From positions 22,905 to 86,904 of the forward strand of contig JAICYC010000004.1 of assembly GCA_025934395.1 (NCBI GenBank): a stretch of 64,000 nt of DNA. Direction: 5' to 3'. A program made the position numbers and the translations under genes. Source of the stretch: Solirubrobacteraceae bacterium (GTDB lineage: Bacteria > Actinomycetota > Thermoleophilia > Solirubrobacterales > Solirubrobacteraceae). This document shows positions 8,528-17,430 of this stretch, piece by piece. Under the pieces are notes generated by a model. The model was not told where the DNA came from, ran no database searches, and saw only the letters and a program-made list of their open reading frames with translations. Position 1 is the stretch's first letter, and each line of letters opens with the position of its first letter.

Positions 8528-9104
8528 GCGAGACCTCGCCGTAACGGGAGAGCAGCTCGACGAACGAGCGCCTGGACCAGTGATTGAGATGCCCCGGGGT
8601 GTTGCCCAGCGAGGACCAGTACGCGCCGCGCGCCATGTTGAGCATCCGCCACAGCGGCTCGCGCGGCACGGAGACGAGCAGGTGACGGCTCGCGCAGCGC
8701 GCCATCTCGGCGAGCGTGTGCTCCGGGTCGGGGACGTGCTCGAGCACCTCGATCGCGCTCGCCAGCTCGAACTCGCCGTCGGCGAACGGCAGGTTCGCCG
8801 CCTCCATCACCCGGTACTCCAGGTTGGGCGCCCGGCGCTCGGCCCAGCCGGCCTGGATCGAGTCCTCCTCGAGGTCGATCCCCACCACTCGCCCGTCGCC
8901 GAGCTGCTGTGCCCACGCGTGCACGAGCACGCCCTCGCCGCAGCCCACGTCGAGCACCGAGCGGGCGCCCGCGGCGGCGAACAGCTCGTCGAGCGAGCTC
9001 TGGAAGCCCGCCATCAGCCGGCGCACCACCGGGTTCTGCGAGCCGTACTTGTCGTAGGTGTTGCCGGTGACGACGCCGTCGCGCGAGACCGTCACGCCGC
9101 TCAC
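8481..9104 (-). CDS. Class I SAM-dependent methyltransferase
   Basis: 207 residues. Motif I is VLDVGCGEGVL, motif II GIDLEEDSI, and a later motif is EVLEHVPDPE, typical of small-molecule or glycolipid methyltransferases of the UbiE/COQ5 type. It starts at a GTG overlapping the glycosyltransferase stop by 4 bp (GTGA), so the two are translationally coupled. Context suggests it methylates a lipid-linked sugar or polyprenyl-type intermediate, but the acceptor is unknown. Confidence 0.88.
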   Translation of the reverse strand: MSGVTVSRDGVVTGNTYDKYGSQNPVVRRLMAGFQSSLDELFAAAGARSVLDVGCGEGVLVHAWAQQLGDGRVVGIDLEEDSIQAGWAERRAPNLEYRVMEAANLPFADGEFELASAIEVLEHVPDPEHTLAEMARCASRHLLVSVPREPLWRMLNMARGAYWSSLGNTPGHLNHWSRRSFVELLSRYGEVSHARSPFPWTMLLVRL

Positions 9105-10204
9105 AGCGGCACCCGCTCACCCTCGCGCCGGGGATCCTCGCTGTGCGCCCCGCCGAGGGTCGCGATCCGAGGCGAGGCGGCACGCGGCGCAGCATCGCCC
9201 CCGTCCGTCGTCGCGGCGGCGCGGGCGCTGCCGGGCTCGTAGTGGGAGGGCTGCACGCCGAGCTCCAGCTCGATCCGGCGAACCCGCTCGAACGTGCGCT
9301 GCGTCATCACCCGCTGGGCGGCGAGCAGGTCGCCGATCACGCCCAGCGCCCACAGCACGACCGCCGCGATGAACAGCACCGCGCCGAGGATCAGCGACTG
9401 GACGTGCCCCTTGCCGTTGCCTTCGGCGTAGGCCACCGCGAACCGGACCCACACGACGATCGCGGCGAGGCCGATCGTGAGCGCGAGGCTCCAGAACACC
9501 TTGAGCGGCTCGTACTGGGAGTAGATGCGGAAGATCGAGATGCCGTTGCGGCGGACGTAGGCACCCATCGAGGGGAACAGGCGCGACTCGCGCGTCTTCG
9601 GGTTGGTCCGCACGGGCACGTGGTCGATCGCGACGAGCATCTTGCCCGCCTGGATGATCGTCTCGAGCGTGTACGTGAACTTCGAGACGACCATCATCTG
9701 GATCGCCGCCTCGCGGTTGTAGGCGCGGAAGCCCGAGGTCGTGTCCGGGACCGACGTCGAGGAGGCCTGTCGCACCACCCACGATCCGAGGCGCTGCAGC
9801 GCCTTCTTCAGCGGCGAGAAGTGCTCGATCCCGCTCACCTCGCGGTCGCCGACCACCATGTCCGCGCGGCCCTCGATGATCGGCGCCACGAGCTTCGCCA
9901 CGTCCGGCCCGTAGTACTGGTTGTCCGCGTCCGTGTTGACGATCACGTCGGCGCCCAGCTTCAGCGCGGTGTCGATCCCGGCCTGGAAGCCCGCCGCCAG
10001 CCCCTTGTTGTTCGTGAGCCGCACGAGGTGGTCCACACCGTGTTCGCGCGCCACCGCGATCGTGCGATCGGTGGACCCGTCGTCGATCACGAGCCACTCC
10101 ACCACGTCGATCCCGGGGACCTCCCGAGGGAGGTCGCCGAGCGTCCTCGGGAGTTGCTCTGCCTCATTGAAGCAGGGGATCTGAATGATGAGCTTCATCG
10201 GCAC
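9101..10204 (-). CDS. GT2-family glycosyltransferase, DPM1/GtrB-like, membrane anchored
   Basis: 367 residues. The GT-A domain shows IIQIPCFNEAEQLP, a nucleotide-sugar region LVIDDGSTDRT and the metal-binding NTDADNQY. Two C-terminal membrane segments (around 250-310) precede a polar tail. This architecture fits enzymes that move a sugar to polyprenyl phosphate. It heads a minus-strand operon with a methyltransferase and a flippase-like gene. Start may be GTG 10204 or ATG 10198; a TAGGCA box lies 9 nt before the ATG. Confidence 0.9.
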   Translation of the reverse strand: MPMKLIIQIPCFNEAEQLPRTLGDLPREVPGIDVVEWLVIDDGSTDRTIAVAREHGVDHLVRLTNNKGLAAGFQAGIDTALKLGADVIVNTDADNQYYGPDVAKLVAPIIEGRADMVVGDREVSGIEHFSPLKKALQRLGSWVVRQASSTSVPDTTSGFRAYNREAAIQMMVVSKFTYTLETIIQAGKMLVAIDHVPVRTNPKTRESRLFPSMGAYVRRNGISIFRIYSQYEPLKVFWSLALTIGLAAIVVWVRFAVAYAEGNGKGHVQSLILGAVLFIAAVVLWALGVIGDLLAAQRVMTQRTFERVRRIELELGVQPSHYEPGSARAAATTDGGDAAPRAASPRIATLGGAHSEDPRREGERVPL

Positions 10205-10318
10205 GATTGCCTAGACTTGGCACCCGCAGTATCCCAAAGCTAAGGGGCACGGCCCGGGCGCCGGCAATGCGCCGTGCACCGTAGTCCCGCCCGGCCCGGG
10301 ATCCAATCGCCAGGCTCG

Positions 10319-11836
10319 ATGGAAAGCGCGATGTTCACCCGGGGAAGCCCGGGCACGATCCGGCTGGCGCGGCTGCGTGCTGTCCCCGCGCGCACCTGGG
10401 CGCGTCTCGGGTTCGCCGCGATGTGCCTCGGCGCGCTGATCGGCTACCTCGCGTTCCCCACCTACCCCACCTACGACTCGTTCTACGCGCTGCTGTGGGG
10501 ACGGGACCTGCTGCACCTGCACCTGCCGGACTTCCACGTCTACCGCGCCCCCACCGAGCACCCGCTCGCGATCGCGTTCGGCGTGGTCTGCTCGATCTTC
10601 GGGCAAGGCGGCGCGCGGCTGATGGTGCTCGGTTCGATCGGGTCGTTCGTCGCGCTCGTTGCTGGCAGCTACCGGCTCGGACGGCTGTGCTTCGGCCCGC
10701 TCGTGGGGCTCGTCGCAGCGCTGCTCGTGCTGAGCCGCTTCTTCGTGGAGAACCTCGCCGCCCAGGGCTACCTCGACATCACCTACGTCGCGCTCGTCGT
10801 GTGGGCGGCCGCGCTCGAGGTCGAGCGCCCCCGGCGGGGATGGCCGGTGTTCGTGGTCCTCGCCGCCGCGGGCCTGCTGCGCCCCGACGCGTGGGTGCTG
10901 AGCGGCGTCTACTGGCTCTGGTGCTCGTGGCGGGCGGACAACCGCACGCGGCTGCGCTACCTGCTGCTCGCGGCCGGCGGCCCGCTGATCTGGGCCGCGC
11001 TCGACACGATCGTGACCGGCGACCCGGCGTACTCGCTGACCGCCACCTCCGGGCTCGCACAGGAACTGGAACGAACCCAGGGCTTCGGGAGCGTCGTCGC
11101 CTCGGTCTGGAACTACGGGGAACGGATCGACAAGCTCCCGGTGGTGCTCGGCGGGCTGCTCGGCGTGCCGCTGGCGGTGTGGATCGCGCCGCGGCGCGCG
11201 CTCGTGCCGCTCGCCACGCTCGCGCTGCTGCTGTTCGTGTACGTCGCCGAGGGGGCCGCGGGGGCGTCGGTCGTGGACCGCTACCTGCTCGGCGCGGCGA
11301 CGCTGCTGCTGCCGTTCTGCGCCGTCACGCTCGGCGGCTGGGCGATGCTGCGCCCGGGCACCGCGCTGCGACGCGTGTGGCTCGCGGGCGCGGCTGCGCT
11401 CGTGATCTTCGGCGCGACCGCTGCGGCGACGACGCTCAGCCTGTCGAGCCTGCGGACGACGCTCGAATACCACGAGGACTTCCACAAGGGGCTCGCCGCG
11501 GCGCTCGCAGACGATCGCGTCCATGCACAGCTGAAGCGCTGTCACCTGCTCTCGCTACCCAACAACAAGCTGATCCCGGACGCACGCTGGATCCTCGACA
11601 GCGTCGGCCAGGGCGACATCGTCGCCCGCAGCCAGGCGCGCGCGGACGTGGCCAAGGGCGTGCACACGCTCGAGAACCGGATCCGCCGCGGCAGCGTCGC
11701 CGTCTACCCGCTCGGCAGCGCGGTGTTCGTGGAGGCGATCGTGGACGTGGGTGACGACCCGCGCGACCAGGTGCCGCTGAGCGGCTTCCGGCGCGTCTAT
11801 ACGAGCCGTTACTACGCCGTGTATGCGAACTGCTGA
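10319..11836 (+). CDS. Multi-pass membrane glycosyltransferase-like protein
   Basis: About 505 residues with roughly ten membrane segments and a soluble C-terminal part (from about residue 390). The early loop FPTYPTYDSFYALLWGRDLL with acidic residues, followed by YRAPTEHPLAIAFG, fits GT-C enzymes of the PMT/ArnT type, which use polyprenyl-phosphate sugars outside the membrane. Start may be ATG 10319 or 10331; the frame opens earlier. It overlaps the next gene by 14 bp. Specific donor and acceptor unknown. Confidence 0.78.
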   Translation: MESAMFTRGSPGTIRLARLRAVPARTWARLGFAAMCLGALIGYLAFPTYPTYDSFYALLWGRDLLHLHLPDFHVYRAPTEHPLAIAFGVVCSIFGQGGARLMVLGSIGSFVALVAGSYRLGRLCFGPLVGLVAALLVLSRFFVENLAAQGYLDITYVALVVWAAALEVERPRRGWPVFVVLAAAGLLRPDAWVLSGVYWLWCSWRADNRTRLRYLLLAAGGPLIWAALDTIVTGDPAYSLTATSGLAQELERTQGFGSVVASVWNYGERIDKLPVVLGGLLGVPLAVWIAPRRALVPLATLALLLFVYVAEGAAGASVVDRYLLGAATLLLPFCAVTLGGWAMLRPGTALRRVWLAGAAALVIFGATAAATTLSLSSLRTTLEYHEDFHKGLAAALADDRVHAQLKRCHLLSLPNNKLIPDARWILDSVGQGDIVARSQARADVAKGVHTLENRIRRGSVAVYPLGSAVFVEAIVDVGDDPRDQVPLSGFRRVYTSRYYAVYANC

Positions 11837-13613
11837 ACGCCTGCGCGGGGCGCTTGCGCGCGCCCCGCGCATGTCGTGGCTGGCGCTCGGCGCGATCCTC
11901 GCGGTGGCGCTCGGCCTGCGCGTCTGGGGGATCCGCCAGGGGCTGCCCTTCGCGTACAACAGCGACGAGGCGGACCACTTCGTGCCGCACGCCGTCGCGA
12001 TGTTCCGTGACGGCACGCTGAACCCGCACTACTTCGCCAACCCGCCCGGCTACACGTACGTACTGCACTTCGCGTTCGGACTGTGGTTCGGGGGTGGCAA
12101 AGCGGTCCTGCACGCCTATCAGCTGGATCCCGCGCAGCTGTACACGCTCGCGCGGGTGATCGCGGCGGTGCTCGGCACCGCCGCGGTGTGGCTCCTGTAC
12201 GTAACCGGCGCGCGGCTCTTCGGGCGCGGCGTGGGTCTGCTCGCAGCCGCGCTACAGGCGGTGGCGTTCCTGCCGGTCTTCTACGCGCACCTGGCGCTCA
12301 ACGACGCCCCCACGCTCGCACCGCTCACGCTCTCGCTGCTCGGCACCGCGGGGGTCCTTCGCGACGGCCGGGCGCGCCACCACGCGCTCGCCGGGATCGG
12401 CCTCGGGCTTGCGTGCGCGTTCAAGTACACCGCCGGGATCGTCGTGGTCCCGTATCTGGCCGCGGTCGTGATGCAGCGCCGCGAGGGCGGTGCTGCCGCG
12501 CTCGTCCCGGCGCTGCGCGGGCTCGCCCTCGCGGCGGGATGCGCGCTGCTCGCGTTCGCGATCGCCAACCCCTACGCATTGCTCGACTACCACAGCTTCC
12601 GTCACGAACTCTCCCACCAGTCCTCGCTCTCCGCCGAATCGCAGGGGAAGCTCGGCGCCCCGCGCAGCGGCGGGCTCGTCTACTACCTGTGGGCGCTCAC
12701 CTGGGGGCTCGGCTGGGTACCCGCGATCGCCGCGCTCCTCGGCGCGTTGCTCGTCTGGTGGCGGAGGCGCGCTCTCTGGTTCGCGCTCGTGCCCGGCCCG
12801 CTCGCCTTCCTGGTGTTCATGGGCCTCCAGGGCCGGTACTTCGGGCGCTGGCTGATGCCGATCCTGCCGATCCTTTGCCTGCTCGCCGCATATGCGATCG
12901 CCTGCGGGGCCGGAGCGGTCGCGGCCCGCGCGGAGCGCGCCGGCCGTGCGAGCGGCGGGCGCGGCGGCCGGCCGCGGCCCGCGCGCGTGGCGGCGGCGGT
13001 GGGGGCGATCCTGCTGGTCCTCCAGGGTGCGGCCTACAGCGTCCACAGCGGGATGGTGCTCTCGCGCACCGATACCCGCACGATCGCGAGGCGCTGGCTG
13101 CTCGCCCACGTGCCCGCGGGGAGCCCGATCGTGGTGGAGCCGATCTCGCCCGACGAATGGGCCCACCAGACCCGTCCCGGCACCTCGACGGCGTCCAACC
13201 CGCAACGCTGGAACAAGTACCCCTCGCTGCTGCCGCGGATCGACGCCGCCGGTGCGCTCACGGCGTCCCTCGGCCCGCAGGTCACGATCGAGAACTACGA
13301 GCGCACGCTCGCGCCCGCGCTGATCGGCTACTACCTCGAGCACGGCTACTGCTGGGTCGTGAGCGGCTCCACCCAGGCCGGCCGCGCGTTCGCCCACCAA
13401 GCCGCAGCGCCACTCGCGGTCGCCTACTACCGGGCGCTCGCGCGGGCAGGCACGATCGCCTTCGCGGCCTCGCCCTATCGCCGCGGAGCCGGGCCGGTGG
13501 CGTTCAACTTCGATTGGAGCTTCGACTACTACCCGCTCGCGTACGAGCGGCCAGGGCCCTACGTGACGGTGTACCGCCTGCATGGCGGCAGGTGCTCGCG
13601 GGCGCCCGCCTAG
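11823..13613 (+). CDS. Multi-pass membrane glycosyltransferase, PMT_2 (GT39)-like
   Basis: 596 residues with about eleven membrane segments. The first outer loop carries GLPFAYNSDEADHFVPHA, with the adjacent acidic residues expected of a GT-C active site, then NPPGYTYVLHFAFGL. A soluble domain of about 180 residues ends the protein. It overlaps the upstream GT-C-like gene by 14 bp. With the adjacent GT2-methyltransferase-flippase operon it suggests assembly of a surface glycan or glycoprotein. Confidence 0.83.
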   Translation: MRTAERLRGALARAPRMSWLALGAILAVALGLRVWGIRQGLPFAYNSDEADHFVPHAVAMFRDGTLNPHYFANPPGYTYVLHFAFGLWFGGGKAVLHAYQLDPAQLYTLARVIAAVLGTAAVWLLYVTGARLFGRGVGLLAAALQAVAFLPVFYAHLALNDAPTLAPLTLSLLGTAGVLRDGRARHHALAGIGLGLACAFKYTAGIVVVPYLAAVVMQRREGGAAALVPALRGLALAAGCALLAFAIANPYALLDYHSFRHELSHQSSLSAESQGKLGAPRSGGLVYYLWALTWGLGWVPAIAALLGALLVWWRRRALWFALVPGPLAFLVFMGLQGRYFGRWLMPILPILCLLAAYAIACGAGAVAARAERAGRASGGRGGRPRPARVAAAVGAILLVLQGAAYSVHSGMVLSRTDTRTIARRWLLAHVPAGSPIVVEPISPDEWAHQTRPGTSTASNPQRWNKYPSLLPRIDAAGALTASLGPQVTIENYERTLAPALIGYYLEHGYCWVVSGSTQAGRAFAHQAAAPLAVAYYRALARAGTIAFAASPYRRGAGPVAFNFDWSFDYYPLAYERPGPYVTVYRLHGGRCSRAPA

Positions 13614-13660
13614 GCTCTGCAACCGGGCGTCGCGTCACCGGTCGCGCGCGGAGCCACAGA

Positions 13661-13666
13661 TATCCT
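13661..13666 (+). promoter_or_regulatory. -10 box of the rib operon (TATCCT), leaderless
   Basis: TATCCT ends 9 nt before the ribD ATG. The whole gap after the previous gene is 62 bp and no leader is left for an FMN riboswitch. Confidence 0.5.
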
Positions 13667-13675
13667 GGATGCGCC

Positions 13676-14812
13676 ATGGCAGGCTGCACCCAGACCGACA
13701 TGACCCACCTCGCCCGAGCGATCGAGCTCGCCGCGAGGGGCACGGGCGCCGTCAGGCCGAACCCCGTGGTGGGTGCCGTGGTGGCCCGCGACGGCGAGGT
13801 CATCGGCGAGGGCTGGCACGAGCGCTACGGCGGTGCGCACGCCGAGGTCAACGCGATCGAGGCCTGTGGCCTGGCCGAGCTCGGGGACGCGACGCTGTAC
13901 GTCTCCCAGGAGCCCTGCTGCCACGAGGGCAAGACGCCACCGTGCACCGACGCGATCCTGCAGGCGGGCATCAGGCGCGTGGTGGTGGCCTCTGACGATC
14001 CCAGCGAGAAGGCGTCCGGTCGCGGCCTCGGGATCCTCCGCGACGAGGGCGTCGAGGTGGTGGTCCTCGCCGACGGAGAGCTCGCGCTGAGCGCACGGCT
14101 GCTCAACCAGGCGTTTCGCAAGCACGCGCGCGTGGGCCGACCGTGGGTGCTGTTCAAGTCGGCGATGACGCTCGACGGCAAGGTCGCCACGCGCTCCGGC
14201 GACTCGCAGTGGATCAGCGGCGAGGCCAGCCGCGACCTCGCGCATCGCTGGCGGGCGTCCGTGGACGCCGTCGTGGTCGGGATCGGCACCGCGCTCGCCG
14301 ACGATCCGCAGCTGACCGCCCGGCCGAGCGGCCTGCCCGCAGACGCCGAGTCCCAGCCGCGGCGGGTCGTGTTCGACTCGCTTGCTCGGCTCCCGCCGTC
14401 CTCCCAGCTCGCGGCGGCCGCCGCCGAGGTCCCGTTGATCGTGATCGTCTCGCGCGCTGCGCCCCGGGCCGAGATCGACGCCCTCGAGGCCGCAGGCGCC
14501 CAGGTCTTCGTCGCGACCGGCGAGAACGAGCCCGCCCGCGTGCGCTCGGGGCTCGACCAGCTCGGCGCGCTCGGCGTGGCCTCGGTCCTGCTCGAGGGGG
14601 GCCCGCATCTCGCGGGCGCGTTCCTCGACGCGGGCGAGATCGACGAGCTGCGGCTGTTCCTCGCGCCCCTGCTGCTCGGCGGCAGCGCAGCGCGCGACCC
14701 GCTGGAGGGCGAAGGGGTGGAGCGCATCTCGGAGGCCTTGCACGCGCTCACGTTCGGCTGTGAGAGCGTCGGGGAGGACCTGCTCATCTCTGCGCGGCTG
14801 CACGAGTGGTGA
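13676..14812 (+). CDS. ribD: Bifunctional diaminohydroxyphosphoribosylaminopyrimidine deaminase / reductase
   Basis: 378 residues. The N-terminal cytidine-deaminase fold has zinc ligands H55 (HAEVNAIEAC), C81 and C90 (PCCHEGKTPPC); the usual PCSH is PCCH here. The C-terminal reductase domain begins at FKSAMTLDGKVATRSGDSQWISG-type sequence and has LLEGGPHLAGAFL. It carries out the second and third steps of riboflavin synthesis from the GTP cyclohydrolase II product. First gene of a complete rib operon; ATG chosen because a -10 box sits directly upstream and MTHLARAIELA matches the family start. Confidence 0.95.
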   Translation: MAGCTQTDMTHLARAIELAARGTGAVRPNPVVGAVVARDGEVIGEGWHERYGGAHAEVNAIEACGLAELGDATLYVSQEPCCHEGKTPPCTDAILQAGIRRVVVASDDPSEKASGRGLGILRDEGVEVVVLADGELALSARLLNQAFRKHARVGRPWVLFKSAMTLDGKVATRSGDSQWISGEASRDLAHRWRASVDAVVVGIGTALADDPQLTARPSGLPADAESQPRRVVFDSLARLPPSSQLAAAAAEVPLIVIVSRAAPRAEIDALEAAGAQVFVATGENEPARVRSGLDQLGALGVASVLLEGGPHLAGAFLDAGEIDELRLFLAPLLLGGSAARDPLEGEGVERISEALHALTFGCESVGEDLLISARLHEW

Positions 14813-14828
14813 GCGAGGGCGGGGACGC

Positions 14829-15430
<602 letters not shown>

Positions 15431-15434
<4 letters not shown>

Positions 15435-16738
15435 GCCGAGCCGGTACCGCAACCCCGTTCGCCACGATCGAGCACGCGATCGAGCAGATCCGCCAGGGGC
15501 GGATGGTGATCGTCTGCGACGACGAGGATCGCGAGAACGAGGGCGACCTCACGCTCGCGGCGCAGTTCGCCACCCCCGAGGCGATCAACTTCATGGCCAA
15601 GGAGGGGCGCGGGCTGATCTGTCTCTCGCTGACGCCCGAGCGCTGCGACGAGCTCGGTCTGGATTTGATGGCCGCCAAGAACGAGTCGGCGTTCGAAACG
15701 CCGTTCACGGTCTCGATCGAGGCCCGCGAAGGTGTCACCACGGGGATCTCCGCACACGATCGCGCCCACACGATCCAGGTCGCGATCGACCCCGAGACCC
15801 GGCCCCGCGACCTCGTCCAGCCCGGGCACGTGTTCCCGCTCAAGAGCCGCGCCGGCGGGGTGCTCGAGCGCGCCGGGCAGACGGAGGCGGCGGTCGACCT
15901 CGCACGCCTCGCCGGCCTGAACCCCGCCGGGGTGATCTGCGAGGTTATGAACGACGACGGCACGATGGCGCGCGTGCCCGACCTGGTCTCCTACTGCGAG
16001 CAGCACGACCTGTGCATGGTCACGGTCGCCGATCTGATCGCCTACCGGCGGCGCCACGACAAGCTCGTGGAACGGGTGGTCGACACCCGCCTGCCGACGA
16101 CGTTCGGCGACTTCGAGGCGGTCGGCTACAGATCGCTCGTGGACGCCAAGCACCACGTCGCGCTCGTGAAGGGACAGATCGCCGGCCAGAGCGACGTGCT
16201 CGTGCGGGTGCACTCGGAGTGCCTCACCGGAGACGTGTTCCACTCGCTGCGATGCGACTGCGGCGAGCAGCTCGAATCGGCGCTCTCGATGATCGAGCGG
16301 GAGGGCTGCGGGGTGCTGCTCTACCTCTCCCAGGAGGGCCGCGGGATCGGGCTGCTCAACAAGCTGCGTGCGTATCGCCTCCAGGAGGAGGGGCTCGACA
16401 CCGTCGAGGCCAACGAGCGGCTCGGCCTGCCCGCGGACCTGCGCGACTACGGCATCGGTGCGCAGATCCTCGTCGATCTCGGCCTGTCCTCGATCCGGAT
16501 CCTCACCAACAACCCGAAGAAGATCCGCGGGCTCGAGGGCTACGGCCTGTCCGTCAGCGGCCAGATCCCGATCGAGCACGCGCCCAACGAGCACAACGCC
16601 GCGTACATGCGCACGAAGGCCGAGCGGATGGGGCACATCCTCCACCACCAGGGGCTGAACCTCGAAGAGAGCCCGCTGCACAACCGCCGCGCCAGCGATC
16701 CCGAACCGGGGGTCGAGGGCGACGGGCCGGGCGCATGA
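15431..16738 (+). CDS. ribBA: Bifunctional DHBP synthase / GTP cyclohydrolase II
   Basis: 435 residues. The RibB half (about 1-210) has [20 protein letters not shown] and GHVFPLKSR. The RibA half has the zinc site [32 protein letters not shown] and TNNPKKI. It makes 3,4-dihydroxy-2-butanone 4-phosphate from ribulose 5-phosphate and opens GTP, the two entry points of riboflavin synthesis. Start ATG overlaps the ribE stop and its own stop overlaps ribH, 4 bp each. A short acidic tail follows the RibA core. Confidence 0.96.
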
Positions 16739-17169
16739 GCGAGCGCTACGCGATCGCGATCGGGCGCTTCTACGAGGACCTCGCGGAGCGTTTGCTCGCA
16801 GGGGCGCTCCGGGTGTTCTCGGCGCACGGGCACGAGCAGGTCGCCTGCTACGACGTCCCGGGCGCGTTCGAGCTCCCGCTCGCCGCGCGCTACCTCGCAG
16901 ACGCGGGCTTCGCGGGCGTGGCGTGCCTGGGCGCGGTGATCCGCGGCGAGACCGACCACTACGACTTCGTGTGCGCCGAGGCGGCATCGGGGATCATGCG
17001 CGTGCAGCTCGACACGGGCGTGCCGTGCGCGTTCGGGGTGCTGACGTGCGAGACGATGGAGCAGGCGCTCGCCCGCACCGGCGGCGGCAAGCGCGACCAG
17101 GGGGGCCACGCCGCCGAGGCGGTGCTGCGAATGGCTGCCCTGAAGGGCGAGGCCGCCGCCGCTCGCTAG
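16735..17169 (+). CDS. ribH: 6,7-dimethyl-8-ribityllumazine synthase
   Basis: 144 residues. Signatures are [29 protein letters not shown] and [14 protein letters not shown], with the active-site His in ETDHYDFV. It condenses the RibD product (after dephosphorylation) with dihydroxybutanone phosphate. The N-terminus begins directly at the core strand, so it is somewhat short. Last gene of the operon; the rpmB promoter starts at its stop codon. Confidence 0.95.
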   Translation: MSERYAIAIGRFYEDLAERLLAGALRVFSAHGHEQVACYDVPGAFELPLAARYLADAGFAGVACLGAVIRGETDHYDFVCAEAASGIMRVQLDTGVPCAFGVLTCETMEQALARTGGGKRDQGGHAAEAVLRMAALKGEAAAAR

Positions 17170-17172
17170 ACT
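17167..17172 (+). promoter_or_regulatory. -10 box of rpmB (TAGACT), leaderless
   Basis: TAGACT includes the ribH TAG stop and ends 6 nt before the rpmB ATG; no Shine-Dalgarno sequence is present. Confidence 0.5.
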
Positions 17173-17178
17173 GCGCCG

Positions 17179-17370
17179 ATGGCCAAGGTGTGTCACAGCT
17201 GCGGGAAGGGCCCATCGTTCGGGCAGAGCCGCAGCCACTCGATGGTCGCGACCAAGCGTCGCTTCGATCCGAACCTGCAGAAGGTTCGGATCGTGGTCGG
17301 CAAGGCGCCCCGCCGTGTGTACGTGTGCACGAGGTGCCTCAAAGCCGGCAAGGTGATGAAGGCCCTCTGA
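17179..17370 (+). CDS. rpmB: 50S ribosomal protein L28 (zinc-ribbon form)
   Basis: 63 residues. It keeps both cysteine pairs, CHSC near the N-terminus and CTRC near the C-terminus, so it is the zinc-binding C+ form. The core SRSHSMVATKRRFDPNLQKV is typical. As in Bacillus it sits just before a fakA/yloV gene. Confidence 0.96.
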   Translation: MAKVCHSCGKGPSFGQSRSHSMVATKRRFDPNLQKVRIVVGKAPRRVYVCTRCLKAGKVMKAL

Positions 17371-17415
17371 CGCGAGCCGCCGCAGGCACGCGCAGGGCGC
17401 TGATCCCCGCCGAGT

Positions 17416-17421
17416 GATAGT
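17416..17421 (+). promoter_or_regulatory. Weak -10 candidate of fakA-like gene (GATAGT)
   Basis: GATAGT ends 9 nt before the GTG start, the same spacing as other leaderless genes here, but the first base is off consensus. Confidence 0.3.
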
Positions 17422-17430
17422 GGTGTCGCT

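Noticed and set aside
13614..13675. FMN riboswitch before ribD
   Set aside because: The gap is only 62 bp and shows no RFN-type conserved stretches; a -10 box sits 9 nt before the ATG.
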